A DNA stretch of 50,283 nucleotides from an uncultured Spirochaetales bacterium (GCA_949283305.1 CASDRU010000007.1:1-50283), one strand, 5' to 3'; numbered from the stretch's first letter, positions 8,038-16,873 are shown. Notes: generated by a model not told the origin, from the sequence alone. Numbers and translations: made by a program.

Positions 8038-10011
8038 TTATATCTGTTTATTTTTCTGTAAGAGCTCAATGAGTCTAGCCTTGCTTCTGTTTTTCTCATC
8101 AGCTTTAAGATCCTCGGCTTTTTTGAAAAGCCCAAAGGGAATTTCCTTTATAAAACGTGATGGCAGGGCTGCTTTGATCTCCCCATCTCTTGTCTGCCTT
8201 GTTTTTGCATGATTTATTATCAAAAGCTGTTTTGCTCTTGTTATTGCAACATAGAAGAGTCTTCTTTCTTCATCTATGTTAAGAGGATTTTCCTCCAGCG
8301 CTCTGCTTGATGGAATTATATTGTCTTCGATTCCAGTAAGATATACTATGTCAAATTCAAGTCCTTTAGATGCATGCATTGTCATCAAATTGACTTTCTC
8401 TGCATTCTCCTCATCTTCGTCTGCTAGAAGAGCAGTAAGGTTTACATAATCCCTTATGTTATGATTTGGATTTTTATCAAGGTATTTCTTTATGGAGGAA
8501 GAAAGTATATCAAGTCCTCTCATTTTATATTCAACAGTCTTGACTGAATCAGGAAATTCTTCAATGAGCATGTTCTTGTATTTAATATCGGTGACAATAT
8601 CATCGATGATGGAGGATGACGAAGATTTCCTCCGCCATTTCTTTACAAGGTCAATGAAAGAAGAAATACTCTTTTTTGTCTTTTCGTTTATTTCATTTGT
8701 AAGCACAAGTTCACTCATCGCATCAAAGAGCGAAAGATAATTCTTGTCTGCGTATTCCCTGATCTTCTCGACTGTCACTCTTCCTATTGCCCTGCGCGGT
8801 GTGTTAATTATCCTCAAAAGAGATACATCATCCTTTTCGTTTACTATCACCTTGAGATAGCAGAGTATGTCCCTTATTTCTTTTCTGTCATAAAATGACT
8901 GGCCTCCAGAGACCTTAACTGGAATCTCATGTTCGAGAAAGATATTTTCTATCTGTGTTATAAGGCTATTTGTTCTGACTAATATTCCGAAATCGCTATA
9001 TTTTTTATTATTCCTGATTCTGAATTTAATATCATGAGCTATGTATTCAGCCTCTGCAAAGCCATCATCATGCTCTTTTATTATTATATCTGCATCATTC
9101 TTGTTTTCAGTCCAGAGGGCCTTATCCTTTCTTTCTTTGTTGTTTTTTATCACGCTGTTTGCCGCTTCAAGTATGCTCTTGCATGAGCGGTAGTTCTGTT
9201 CAAGAAAGTATTCATTTCTCTCAGGAAAATCGTGCTCGAACATCACTATGTTCTCATAGTTTGCTCCTCTCCAGGAATATATTGACTGATCATCGTCTCC
9301 GACAACAGCTATGTTTCTGTATTTCTTCGCAATCATGCTGATCATTTTGTACTGAAGAAGACTTGTATCCTGAAACTCATCAACAAGGATGTACTTATAT
9401 CTTTCCTGGATTTCCTCAAGAATGAAGTTCTTCTTCTCGAAAAGCCTTACTGGAAGAATGATAAGGTCATCAAAGTCAACTACATTGTATGCTTTTTGAA
9501 GCATGAGAAATTCATTGTATATCTGGTAAATTGCTGTATCTTTTTCTGGCTCTTTCTTCCTGCCTGTTTTGAAATCTGAGAAATAGGCAAGAAGTGTATA
9601 TATGTTATAGTCTGCAATCTGATAGCCAAGACTTATGATTGCATTCTTCAAAAGCGCCTGATTGTCATTTGAGTCATAAAGGGAAAAATCATTATGATAA
9701 CCAAGATGATGGATATATCTTTTCAAAAGTGAAAGTCCGAATGAATGGAAAGTTGTAGCAGTCAGATCACTCAGCTTCCTGCCTGTCACAGTTTTTATTC
9801 TCTCACTCATTTCCTTGGCAGCCTTGTTTGTGAATGTGAGTGCAAGAATGTTTTTCTCATCTATTCCAGAGCTGAGCATATAGGCAATCTTATATGTAAG
9901 CATTCTTGTCTTGCCGCTCCCAGCCCCTGCTATTATCAGCGATGCGCCGTCAATCTGGCTCGCAGCTCTTGCCTGCTCCTTATTCAAAAGCGTGTTTAAA
10001 TCTACTTTCAC
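8038..10011 (-). CDS. pcrA: UvrD/PcrA-type 3'-5' DNA helicase
   Basis: A 657-residue superfamily 1A helicase used in nucleotide excision repair, mismatch repair and clearing of replication blocks. Motifs in order: Q-motif LNKEQARAA (9-17), Walker A AGAGSGKT (28-35), TFTNKAAKEM, DEFQDTS, VGDDDQSIYSWRGA, QNYRS, TMHASKGLEFD and VAITRA. It is slightly shorter than E. coli UvrD, as in many non-enteric bacteria, so Rep, UvrD and PcrA cannot be separated by motifs alone. The start is GTG 10011, 26 bases after the upstream methyltransferase gene, with no Shine-Dalgarno but with its own promoter over that gene's stop codon. Confidence 0.93.
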   Translation of the reverse strand: MKVDLNTLLNKEQARAASQIDGASLIIAGAGSGKTRMLTYKIAYMLSSGIDEKNILALTFTNKAAKEMSERIKTVTGRKLSDLTATTFHSFGLSLLKRYIHHLGYHNDFSLYDSNDNQALLKNAIISLGYQIADYNIYTLLAYFSDFKTGRKKEPEKDTAIYQIYNEFLMLQKAYNVVDFDDLIILPVRLFEKKNFILEEIQERYKYILVDEFQDTSLLQYKMISMIAKKYRNIAVVGDDDQSIYSWRGANYENIVMFEHDFPERNEYFLEQNYRSCKSILEAANSVIKNNKERKDKALWTENKNDADIIIKEHDDGFAEAEYIAHDIKFRIRNNKKYSDFGILVRTNSLITQIENIFLEHEIPVKVSGGQSFYDRKEIRDILCYLKVIVNEKDDVSLLRIINTPRRAIGRVTVEKIREYADKNYLSLFDAMSELVLTNEINEKTKKSISSFIDLVKKWRRKSSSSSIIDDIVTDIKYKNMLIEEFPDSVKTVEYKMRGLDILSSSIKKYLDKNPNHNIRDYVNLTALLADEDEENAEKVNLMTMHASKGLEFDIVYLTGIEDNIIPSSRALEENPLNIDEERRLFYVAITRAKQLLIINHAKTRQTRDGEIKAALPSRFIKEIPFGLFKKAEDLKADEKNRSKARLIELLQKNKQI

Positions 10012-10019
10012 GAGGAAAG

Positions 10020-10048
10020 AAAGTAGCAGAATTGTCCTTACTCGTCAA
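10020..10048 (-). promoter_or_regulatory. Internal promoter of the helicase gene, leaderless type
   Basis: On the minus strand: TTGACG (10043-10048), 17-base spacer, TACTTT (10020-10025), then 8 bases to GTG 10011. The -35 box is formed by the last sense codons of the upstream gene, just before its TAA. Confidence 0.5.
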
Positions 10049-10844
10049 TGGCAGTATTATCTTCCTTTTTCCTAATCAGACAGCAGTAAAGAGGGCCCAT
10101 CCCATCAGCCTTGTCCGGCAGGATTATATAACCATGATCTCTTTTCTCAAAATACTCATTCTCAAGCCCTATTTCCTCAACAAGACCTTCTTTCTTCTCA
10201 AAAAGGCGGGAAATGACATCCTCGTTTTCCTCCTTGTTTATCGAGCATGTGGAGTAGAGTATCATGCCGCCGGTCTTCAGAGTTATGAATGCAGAAGACA
10301 AAAGTGCATACTGTTCTTTTTTAAGTCTTTTAGGACGGATTGGCGACCATATTGAAAGATATTTCTCATCACAGTATGTATGACGCTCTGAAGAGCATGG
10401 GGCATCTAGAAGGATCTTGTCATACTCTTCTTTCTCATGAAGGCACCAGGAGGATGCATCAAAGCCTGTAACCCTTACTCTTGAAAATATATCATCAGGA
10501 AGCTTCTCAACACTTTCCCTAAGTCTTCTTCTCCTTTCAGGAGATCTGTCATTAGCTACAAGAGTCGAGTCCTCAGACATTCTGAGCGCAAGGGAAAGTG
10601 TCTTTCCCCCGGGTGCTGCACACATGTCAAGGATCTTATCTTTTTTGCAAAGAGGAAGCATGGATGAGACAATGATGGATGCCGGATCAAGATAATACGG
10701 GCTTTTAAGGCGCTCTGAGAGACTTACATTCTCCTTTTCTCTCTCAAATGCTTTTTTGATATCATCCCACCGCGATGGATAAAGAGTGGAATAATACAGA
10801 TCAAAGAGCTCTCTGCCGTTTGGTTTTTCTCTTTTCTTTCCCAT
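10038..10844 (-). CDS. RsmB/NSUN-family RNA (cytosine-C5) methyltransferase
   Basis: A 268-residue SAM-dependent enzyme. It has the SAM-binding motif ILDMCAAPGGKT, motif IV DAPCSSERH with its Cys, and motif VI YSTCSINKEEN with the catalytic Cys. That two-cysteine set defines RNA m5C methyltransferases. It lacks the NusB-like N-terminal domain of RsmB and the PUA-like tail of RsmF. PCSSERH plus the short length recalls the mitochondrial rRNA enzyme NSUN4, so 16S rRNA is a plausible target, but this is inference. The ATG at 10844 overlaps the preceding stop (TGATG), so it is probably translationally coupled. Confidence 0.85.
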   Translation of the reverse strand: MGKKREKPNGRELFDLYYSTLYPSRWDDIKKAFEREKENVSLSERLKSPYYLDPASIIVSSMLPLCKKDKILDMCAAPGGKTLSLALRMSEDSTLVANDRSPERRRRLRESVEKLPDDIFSRVRVTGFDASSWCLHEKEEYDKILLDAPCSSERHTYCDEKYLSIWSPIRPKRLKKEQYALLSSAFITLKTGGMILYSTCSINKEENEDVISRLFEKKEGLVEEIGLENEYFEKRDHGYIILPDKADGMGPLYCCLIRKKEDNTAIDE

Positions 10845-11305
10845 CAAATCACACCATAGATAAAAAGGAAAATGATTGCAATTATAAAGCCGTGGACTGC
10901 TCCTGCGAAAGTCTGGCTGAAAGTGTGTCCAAGAAGTGTCTTGAGATTTGTCTTGTTGAATTTCTCTTTATGAATCGTGGAAAGAATCTCTGACCATTGA
11001 TTTATGACCTCTGCATGCTTTCCTGCCTCAATCCTGACTCCCATCGCATCGTGTATTACAATCAATGAGAATACAAAGGAAATGGCAAAGATGTATGTAG
11101 AGACTCCGGCAGTAAAACCTACTGCAGTTGTAAGAGCCACTACTCCTGCTGTATGACTTGAAGGCATTCCACCTGTTGATATAAACATGTCCCTTGTGAT
11201 TTTCTGCCCGCCAAGCCTTGCGATGAAGGGCTTTATGATCTGTGCACTTACTACTGCAACAACAGCTGAAACCAGAGCAACATTGTCAAGAATGCTTTTG
11301 TCCAT
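10844..11305 (-). CDS. YuiD-like divergent PAP2-family membrane protein
   Basis: A 153-residue protein of the DUF212/YuiD family, related to acid phosphatase/vanadium haloperoxidase membrane proteins. Visible signatures are GGMPSSHTAGV (about 45-55) and HDAMGVRxxAGKHA (about 85-98), with four hydrophobic segments. Its substrate is unknown. It is first in a minus-strand run with the RNA methyltransferase and the helicase. There is no Shine-Dalgarno before the ATG; a promoter-like pair lies immediately upstream. Confidence 0.85.
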   Translation of the reverse strand: MDKSILDNVALVSAVVAVVSAQIIKPFIARLGGQKITRDMFISTGGMPSSHTAGVVALTTAVGFTAGVSTYIFAISFVFSLIVIHDAMGVRIEAGKHAEVINQWSEILSTIHKEKFNKTNLKTLLGHTFSQTFAGAVHGFIIAIIFLFIYGVI

Positions 11306-11311
11306 AGCAGA

Positions 11312-11340
11312 ATTTTCACAGCTTTTCTTCCTTTTTGCAA
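11312..11340 (-). promoter_or_regulatory. Possible promoter of the YuiD-like gene, leaderless type
   Basis: On the minus strand: TTGCAA (11335-11340), 17-base spacer, GAAAAT (11312-11317), then 6 bases to the ATG. The -10 match is weak, but the geometry is the same as at other genes here. Confidence 0.4.
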
Positions 11341-11460
11341 TGCCTTTTCCTGTCTGTTGGAAAGTAGCATCTTTGAAATTGCTTAAAAAGAAGCATTTTT
11401 CTTTCTCTGATATGGAAATAATGAGAGCTTAAAGCTAAAATGAACAGAAAAGGGGTGAAC

Positions 11461-13383
11461 ATGAAGAGTACACTTACAAGGAAGATAATAGAGAGCCATC
11501 TTGTATCTGGACAAATGGAAAAGGGACAGGAGATCAAGATCAGGATCGACCATACTCTCACTCAGGATGCCACAGGCACGATGTGCTATCTTGAGTTTGA
11601 AGCACTCGGACTTGATTCTGTGAAGAACGAGCTGGCTGTAAGCTATGTCGATCATAACACTGTTCAGGTAGGATACGAGAATTTTGATGACCATGAATAT
11701 CTGAGGACCGTTGCAAAGAACAAGGGAGTGATTTTCTCCCATGCCGGCAACGGCATTTGCCATCAGGTGCAGCTTGAATCATTCAGCAGACCAGGAAAGA
11801 CACTTCTAGGATCTGACAGCCACACTCCTACAAGCGGGGGAATTGCTGAAATTGCCATCGGGGCAGGGGGTCTTGATGTTGCTCTTGCAATGGCAGGTCT
11901 TCCGTTCAATATGATTTACCCGAAAGTTGTTGGAATAAAATTAAGCGGACGCTTGAACAAGGGAGTGAGTGCAAAAGATGTCATACTGACTGTAATTGAG
12001 CATTTTACTGTTAAGGGAAATGTAAATTCAGTTTTTGAGTATTTTGGAGAGGGAGTAAAGACCCTCAGTGTCCCTGAGCGTGCGACAATCTGCAATATGG
12101 GAGCTGAGTGCGGAGTAACATTCTCAATATTCCCATCCGATGAGAGGACTCTCGAATTCCTGAAGAGGGAAGGAAGGGAGGATGAATACATTCCTCTTGC
12201 ATCTGATGAGGGTGCTCAGTACGATGAGATTTTCTCTTTAGACCTTTCATCCGTGCATCCGATGATTGCTCTTCCCCATAGTCCTGGAAATGTCAAGAGG
12301 GTGAAGGATATGGAGGGGCTGAAGGTAGATCAGGTATTGATCGGAAGCTGTACCAACTCTTCCTATGAGGACCTTTATAAGAGTGCGAAGATTCTTGAGT
12401 CTCATGTTGCCTGTCCTGACGTATCTCTTGCAATTGCCCCCGGCAGCCGTCAGGTTTTCAAGATGGCCCTGGATAACGGTCTTATTTCCCAGATGGTCTC
12501 AAGCGGTGCGCGCATTCTTGAGTCTGCCTGCGGATTCTGCATCGGAAATCATCAGAGCCCGGGAACAGACAGCGTGTCGCTGAGGACAAACAACAGGAAT
12601 TTTGAGGGCAGGAGCGGAACAAAGAGTGCGAAAGTTTATCTTGTGTCCCCTGAGACAGCAGCACTTTCTGCAATCAATGGGTATATAAGCGATCCTGAAG
12701 GCAAATATGATTTCTCCTCCATTGAGGTGCCGGAAAGATATTACTCTGATATGAGCACTTTCATATTCCCTGACGGGGAAAAATGCGAGATAAAGAGAGG
12801 TCCAAATATCGGCAATCCTCCTTTAAGCCATGCTCCGGATGATGAGATAGATGCTGTTCTTGCGCTCAAGGTCGGCGATAAAATCACAACAGACCACATT
12901 ATGCCTGCAGGAAGCCGTCTCAAATACCGCTCCAACATAAAAGAATATTCAAAATATGTGTTTGAGCCTGTGGATGAGACTTTCAGCTCAAGATGTCTTG
13001 AGAACAAGGAAAAGGGCAGGAAGAACATAATAGTAGCCGGCCTTTCATATGGGCAGGGTTCAAGCAGGGAGCATGCTGCAATCTGTCCGATGTATCTTGG
13101 CGTCCAGGCTGTTGTCGCTCTCTCAATTGAGAGGATACATCAGGCCAATTTGTGCAATTTCGGCATCCTTCCTCTCATTTTCAAAAACAGCGGGGATTAT
13201 GAGAAGATAGAGCAGGGTGATGAAATTCTTCTGAAATCTGTTCATGAAAGCATAAGGAGCGGCAATTTCACTCTCATTGACAGGACAAAGAACATTGAGA
13301 TTCCTCTCTTCCTCTTTGCATCCGCGGAGCAGAAGGAGATGCTGCTTCTTGGCGGAAGACTTAATATGGTGAAGGGTATTTGA
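11461..13383 (+). CDS. acn: Aconitate hydratase, Aquifex-type
   Basis: Interconverts citrate and isocitrate using a [4Fe-4S] cluster. Cluster ligands are visible as Cys297 (GSCTNSSYED) and Cys357/Cys360 (ACGFCIG). The domain-4 signature GLSYGQGSSREHAA lies near the C-terminus. At about 640 residues it matches the shorter aconitase group seen in Aquifex and many anaerobes, not the ~900-residue AcnA/AcnB. The ATG at 11461 is preferred because AAAAGGGG precedes it closely; in-frame ATG 11440 and GTG 11455 are alternatives. It is followed after one base by icd, so the two are co-transcribed. Confidence 0.93.
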   Translation: MKSTLTRKIIESHLVSGQMEKGQEIKIRIDHTLTQDATGTMCYLEFEALGLDSVKNELAVSYVDHNTVQVGYENFDDHEYLRTVAKNKGVIFSHAGNGICHQVQLESFSRPGKTLLGSDSHTPTSGGIAEIAIGAGGLDVALAMAGLPFNMIYPKVVGIKLSGRLNKGVSAKDVILTVIEHFTVKGNVNSVFEYFGEGVKTLSVPERATICNMGAECGVTFSIFPSDERTLEFLKREGREDEYIPLASDEGAQYDEIFSLDLSSVHPMIALPHSPGNVKRVKDMEGLKVDQVLIGSCTNSSYEDLYKSAKILESHVACPDVSLAIAPGSRQVFKMALDNGLISQMVSSGARILESACGFCIGNHQSPGTDSVSLRTNNRNFEGRSGTKSAKVYLVSPETAALSAINGYISDPEGKYDFSSIEVPERYYSDMSTFIFPDGEKCEIKRGPNIGNPPLSHAPDDEIDAVLALKVGDKITTDHIMPAGSRLKYRSNIKEYSKYVFEPVDETFSSRCLENKEKGRKNIIVAGLSYGQGSSREHAAICPMYLGVQAVVALSIERIHQANLCNFGILPLIFKNSGDYEKIEQGDEILLKSVHESIRSGNFTLIDRTKNIEIPLFLFASAEQKEMLLLGGRLNMVKGI

Positions 13384-13384
13384 A

Positions 13385-14632
13385 ATGGATAAAATAAAGA
13401 TGACAAACGGCATTCTTTCTGTACCGGATTGTCCAGAAATCCTTTATATAACAGGCGATGGAGTCGGCAGCGAGATAACTCCTGTAATGAGAAGTGTTGT
13501 AGATGCTGCTGTAAAAAGTGCATATGAAGGCACAAAGAGCATTGTCTGGAAGGAAGTCCTTGCCGGAAGCAAGGCATATGAAGAAAAGGGAAGCTTTCTT
13601 CCTGAAGAGACAGTAAGCGCGATAAAAGAAAATCTTGTTGCCATAAAAGGCCCGTTGATGACACCGGTTGGAAAGGGCATGAGAAGCCTGAATGTGCGTC
13701 TGCGCCAGGAGATGGATCTTTATGTGTGCCAGCGTCCTGTGAAATACTACAGCGGAGTAGTTTCTCCCATGAAAAAACCTGAGGATGTGGATATGACAGT
13801 ATTCCGTGAGAATACAGAGGACATCTATGCGGGAATAGAGTGGGAGAGCTCAAGCGATGATGCTAAGAAAGTGATTTCCTTTCTTTCTTCCCAGATGAAT
13901 GTGAATAAGATACGTTTCCCTTCTACCAGTGCAATTGGTATCAAACCGGTTTCTCCTGAGGGCTCAAAGCGCCTTATCCGTTCTGCAATCGATTATGCCA
14001 TAAAGAACAGAAGAAAAAGCGTGACTCTTGTGCATAAGGGAAACATCATGAAATTCACCGAGGGCGGCTTCAGAGCCTGGGGATATGAGGTTGCAAGAAA
14101 CGAGTATGGCGCAGCAGAGGAAAACGGCCTGACATACATACCGCTTTCTGACGGGGGAAGGATTGTAATAAAGGATGTCATTTGCGATGCGTTCTTGCAG
14201 AACATAATCCTCAAAAGCAGGGACTATGATGTGATTGCCACGCTGAATCTGAATGGGGACTACGTATCTGATGCACTTGCTGCCCTTGTAGGAGGAATAG
14301 GGATAGCACCGGGAGCGAACATAAACTACAAAAGCGGAGTAGCTGTTTTTGAGGCAACGCATGGAACTGCTCCTGATATTGCAGGAAAGAATGTGGTCAA
14401 TCCGCTTTCAATGATTCTGAGCGCGAAGATGATGCTTGATTACATCGGATTTAGCAAAGCATCAGAGGTTTTGGATAATGCAGTCAAAAAGACACTTATC
14501 TCACACGAATATACAAAGGATCTCTATTCATCTGCATCAGCTGAGTATCCTAATGCAAAGCTCTTTGGCACAGCTGAATACGGAAATCTCATAATAAGCC
14601 ATATGGAAAAAAATCCTCAGGAGCAATCCTGA
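13385..14632 (+). CDS. icd: Isocitrate dehydrogenase, predicted NAD+-dependent
   Basis: Oxidatively decarboxylates isocitrate to 2-oxoglutarate. The 415-residue enzyme is of the E. coli Icd type: the substrate loop has SLNVRLRQEMDLYVCQRPV, and FRENTEDIYAGIE follows. Cofactor choice is readable: after HGTAP comes Asp331-Ile332, where NADP enzymes have Lys-Tyr (K344/Y345 of E. coli). The Tyr391 and Arg395 positions that hold the NADP 2'-phosphate also appear replaced, in the segment HEYTKDLY. Asp-Ile is the pair found in NAD-dependent homologues and used to switch E. coli Icd to NAD. It lies one base after aconitase. The citrate synthase terminator is inside its last codons. Confidence 0.93.
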   Translation: MDKIKMTNGILSVPDCPEILYITGDGVGSEITPVMRSVVDAAVKSAYEGTKSIVWKEVLAGSKAYEEKGSFLPEETVSAIKENLVAIKGPLMTPVGKGMRSLNVRLRQEMDLYVCQRPVKYYSGVVSPMKKPEDVDMTVFRENTEDIYAGIEWESSSDDAKKVISFLSSQMNVNKIRFPSTSAIGIKPVSPEGSKRLIRSAIDYAIKNRRKSVTLVHKGNIMKFTEGGFRAWGYEVARNEYGAAEENGLTYIPLSDGGRIVIKDVICDAFLQNIILKSRDYDVIATLNLNGDYVSDALAALVGGIGIAPGANINYKSGVAVFEATHGTAPDIAGKNVVNPLSMILSAKMMLDYIGFSKASEVLDNAVKKTLISHEYTKDLYSSASAEYPNAKLFGTAEYGNLIISHMEKNPQEQS

Positions 14633-14634
14633 GG
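14607..14634 (-). terminator. gltA terminator embedded in the end of icd
   Basis: CCTCAGGA (14615-14622) and TCCTGAGG (14627-14634) form a perfect 8-bp stem with a 4-base loop. Read on the minus strand it is followed by seven T (14613-14607), so it terminates gltA. On the plus strand no T-tract follows. The stem covers the last icd codons and its stop. Confidence 0.85.
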
Positions 14635-14641
14635 GATCTTG

Positions 14642-15931
14642 TTATCTTTCTGAAATAGGTATGACCTTTCTCAGAGCAGGTCCTGTATAGACCTGTCTGG
14701 GTCTTCCTATCTTCTGATAGGGGTCATGGCGCCATTCAAGATAGTGCGCAATCCATCCCGGGAGCCTTCCCATCGCAAAGAGAACAGTGAACATCGATAC
14801 AGGGATTCCCATCTTATGAAAGCTCAGCCCTGTGTAGAAATCAACATTAGGATATAGATTCCTTTCGATGAAATAATCATCGTGTGTTGCCCTCTCTTCA
14901 ATCTCAAGTGCGATGTCAAGAAGAGGATCGCTTTCATTATTCTCCTCAAGAAGGCTCTTGCAGACTCTCTTTGCAATTCTGGCCCTTGGATCAAATGTCT
15001 TGTATACTCTGTGTCCGAAGCCTGAGAGACGGAAAGGATCATTCTTGTCCTTTGCCTTCTCAATCACCTTGTCAACAGAAAGACCTTCTGTATGTATTTT
15101 CGTAAGCATATCCATAACAGCCTGGTTAGCTCCTCCATGCTTGCTTCCCCAGAGTGCACAGCAACCGGCTGCAACAGATGCATATAAATTGGCCTCACTG
15201 GATCCTACAAGGCGCACAGCACTTGTTGAGCAGTTCTGCTCATGGTCTGCATGGAGAATCAAAAGCTTGTTCAGCGCATCTACATCTGTCTTGCTCGGGC
15301 GGTAGTCGTTTACAGTGGAGTAGAACATCATGTTCAGAAAATTCGCACAGTAGCTGAAGCGGCTTTCCGGCTCGACATACGGCAATCCGTTCATCTGGCG
15401 GTATGTGAATGCGGCTATTGTCCTCATCTTCGAGAGAAGCCTGGTGACAGTCAGGTCGATATTCTCTTCCGGATCCTTTTCCTCAAGCTCAGGATAGAAG
15501 GCAGACAGTGATGCAACCATTGCAGAGAGTATTCCCATGGGATGCCCGTCATGAGGAAACGAGCGGAAAAGGTCACGCATGTTCACGTGCAAAAGAGAGT
15601 GCTTATTCAGCAGCTTCTGATAATTTATTCGCTCAGCAGAATTTGGAAGGGTTCCTTTTATCAACAGGTATGCAACTTCAATAAAATCACAGTGCTCAAC
15701 AAGGTCCTCAATATCATAGCCCCTGTAACGCAGAATCCCTTTTTCTCCGTTTATATAGCATATCTTGCTTGTGCAGGAACCTGTGTTCACAAAGCCCGGA
15801 TCATATGTGATGTATCCTGTATCCTTTCTGAGGTTTGTGACATCTATGCTCTTGTCGCCCATGCTGTCAGTCATGCATAGAACTTCATATTCCTTTCCGT
15901 CAGGAAAGATTATCTTTGCTTTATCGGCCAT
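14642..15931 (-). CDS. gltA: Citrate synthase, type II
   Basis: Condenses oxaloacetate with acetyl-CoA to citrate. The 429-residue protein has the N-terminal extension of hexameric Gram-negative enzymes. Catalytic residues are visible: His in GSKHGGANQ, His in GFGHRVYK and Asp in YPNVDFYTG. It faces aconitase and icd, ending 9 bases from icd, so the whole citrate to 2-oxoglutarate branch is gathered here. No 2-oxoglutarate, succinate or malate dehydrogenase gene is in the window, which fits (without proving) a biosynthetic half-cycle for glutamate. It starts 2 bases after the hydroxyacid dehydrogenase gene. Confidence 0.96.
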   Translation of the reverse strand: MADKAKIIFPDGKEYEVLCMTDSMGDKSIDVTNLRKDTGYITYDPGFVNTGSCTSKICYINGEKGILRYRGYDIEDLVEHCDFIEVAYLLIKGTLPNSAERINYQKLLNKHSLLHVNMRDLFRSFPHDGHPMGILSAMVASLSAFYPELEEKDPEENIDLTVTRLLSKMRTIAAFTYRQMNGLPYVEPESRFSYCANFLNMMFYSTVNDYRPSKTDVDALNKLLILHADHEQNCSTSAVRLVGSSEANLYASVAAGCCALWGSKHGGANQAVMDMLTKIHTEGLSVDKVIEKAKDKNDPFRLSGFGHRVYKTFDPRARIAKRVCKSLLEENNESDPLLDIALEIEERATHDDYFIERNLYPNVDFYTGLSFHKMGIPVSMFTVLFAMGRLPGWIAHYLEWRHDPYQKIGRPRQVYTGPALRKVIPISER

Positions 15932-15933
15932 AA

Positions 15934-16794
15934 CTATACCTCCTTGCAGATTGTCTGCGTGCCCTTGTCTGCATATCCTTTTTGCATGAGAGCCTCATAT
16001 TTCTTCCTGGCAAGAGCAACTGTATCAAGCTTAAGGCTGAGCTTTTCTGCCTCCTCTTCTGCAATTTTCAGATCCTTTACAAAATGTTTTATCATGAAGC
16101 CCGGCTCAAAGTCCCCATTGATTATCCTTGGTCCGTAATTTGAAAGGCTCCAGGATCCAGCTGCTCCAGCTGAAAGCGCGTTAAGCATCAAAGAAAGATC
16201 AAGGCCGCTCTTTCTTGCAAAACTAAAGGCATCCTCCATCGCAGTCATAATTCCTGAAATGAGTATCTGGTTTGCCGCCTTCATTGTCTGACCCATTCCG
16301 GCTTTTCCGCAGTAGTTTATTGTCTTTGAAAAGCAGGACAGATAGCTTTCAGCTTCATCCAGAACATCCTTATCTCCGCCTGCCATTGCAGTAAGGATTC
16401 CTTCCCGCGCTCCCTTGTCACCGCCGCTTACAGGGCAGTCGAGAAATGATGCACCCTTCTTCTTAAGTTCATCATATATCCTTTTCTCCTGAGACGGGCT
16501 GGTTGTTGTCATGTCGATGAAAATCTGGCCGGGACGGGAAGATGCAATCAGGCCGCACTTTGAGAAGTAAATATCTTCCACATCTTCAGGGAAACCCACA
16601 ATTGTGAAAATGATGTCTGACTTTGATGCGATATCTGAAACAGAGTCACACCAGATTGCACCTTCACTAAGCAGATCGAGAGCTTTGCTCTTTGTCCTGG
16701 TGTAGAGATATATCTTTCCGTATTTTTTCAAAAGATGACGTGCCATGCTCTTTCCCATGACACCCAGTCCTACAAATCCTATAATCTTTTCCAT
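15934..16794 (-). CDS. 3-hydroxyisobutyrate dehydrogenase-family oxidoreductase
   Basis: A 286-residue beta-hydroxyacid dehydrogenase. It has the N-terminal Rossmann motif IGFVGLGVMGKSMA, the substrate-site FLDCPVSGGDKGA (about 117-129), and the catalytic Lys region GKAGMGQTMKAANQ (about 163-176). Possible substrates include tartronate semialdehyde, 3-hydroxyisobutyrate, succinic semialdehyde and glyoxylate; motifs do not decide. It is first in an operon with citrate synthase, 2 bases apart. That suggests a link to C2-C4 acids, but this is inference. The ATG follows a TATAAT box by 6 bases with no Shine-Dalgarno. Confidence 0.87.
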   Translation of the reverse strand: MEKIIGFVGLGVMGKSMARHLLKKYGKIYLYTRTKSKALDLLSEGAIWCDSVSDIASKSDIIFTIVGFPEDVEDIYFSKCGLIASSRPGQIFIDMTTTSPSQEKRIYDELKKKGASFLDCPVSGGDKGAREGILTAMAGGDKDVLDEAESYLSCFSKTINYCGKAGMGQTMKAANQILISGIMTAMEDAFSFARKSGLDLSLMLNALSAGAAGSWSLSNYGPRIINGDFEPGFMIKHFVKDLKIAEEEAEKLSLKLDTVALARKKYEALMQKGYADKGTQTICKEV

Positions 16795-16800
16795 AGGGCA

Positions 16801-16828
16801 ATTATAGCACCAGGAGGGAAAATTTTAA
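16801..16828 (-). promoter_or_regulatory. Promoter of the hydroxyacid dehydrogenase-gltA operon, leaderless type
   Basis: On the minus strand: TTAAAA (16823-16828), 16-base spacer, consensus TATAAT (16801-16806), then 6 bases to the ATG at 16794. Confidence 0.6.
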
Positions 16829-16837
16829 GCTTTTTTC

Positions 16838-16866
16838 TTGTTATTGCCTTAATTTATCATTATTAT
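16838..16866 (+). promoter_or_regulatory. arsR-type gene promoter, leaderless type
   Basis: TTGTTA (16838-16843), 17-base spacer, TATTAT (16861-16866), then 7 bases to the ATG at 16874. No Shine-Dalgarno motif. It is divergent from the dehydrogenase promoter 10 bases away. Confidence 0.6.
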
Positions 16867-16873
16867 TTTATTT

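Noticed and set aside
13242-13853. 203-codon minus-strand open frame across acn and icd
   Set aside because: Lies antisense to two well-identified enzymes, is rich in Ser, Leu, His and Cys, and has no promoter or ribosome site.
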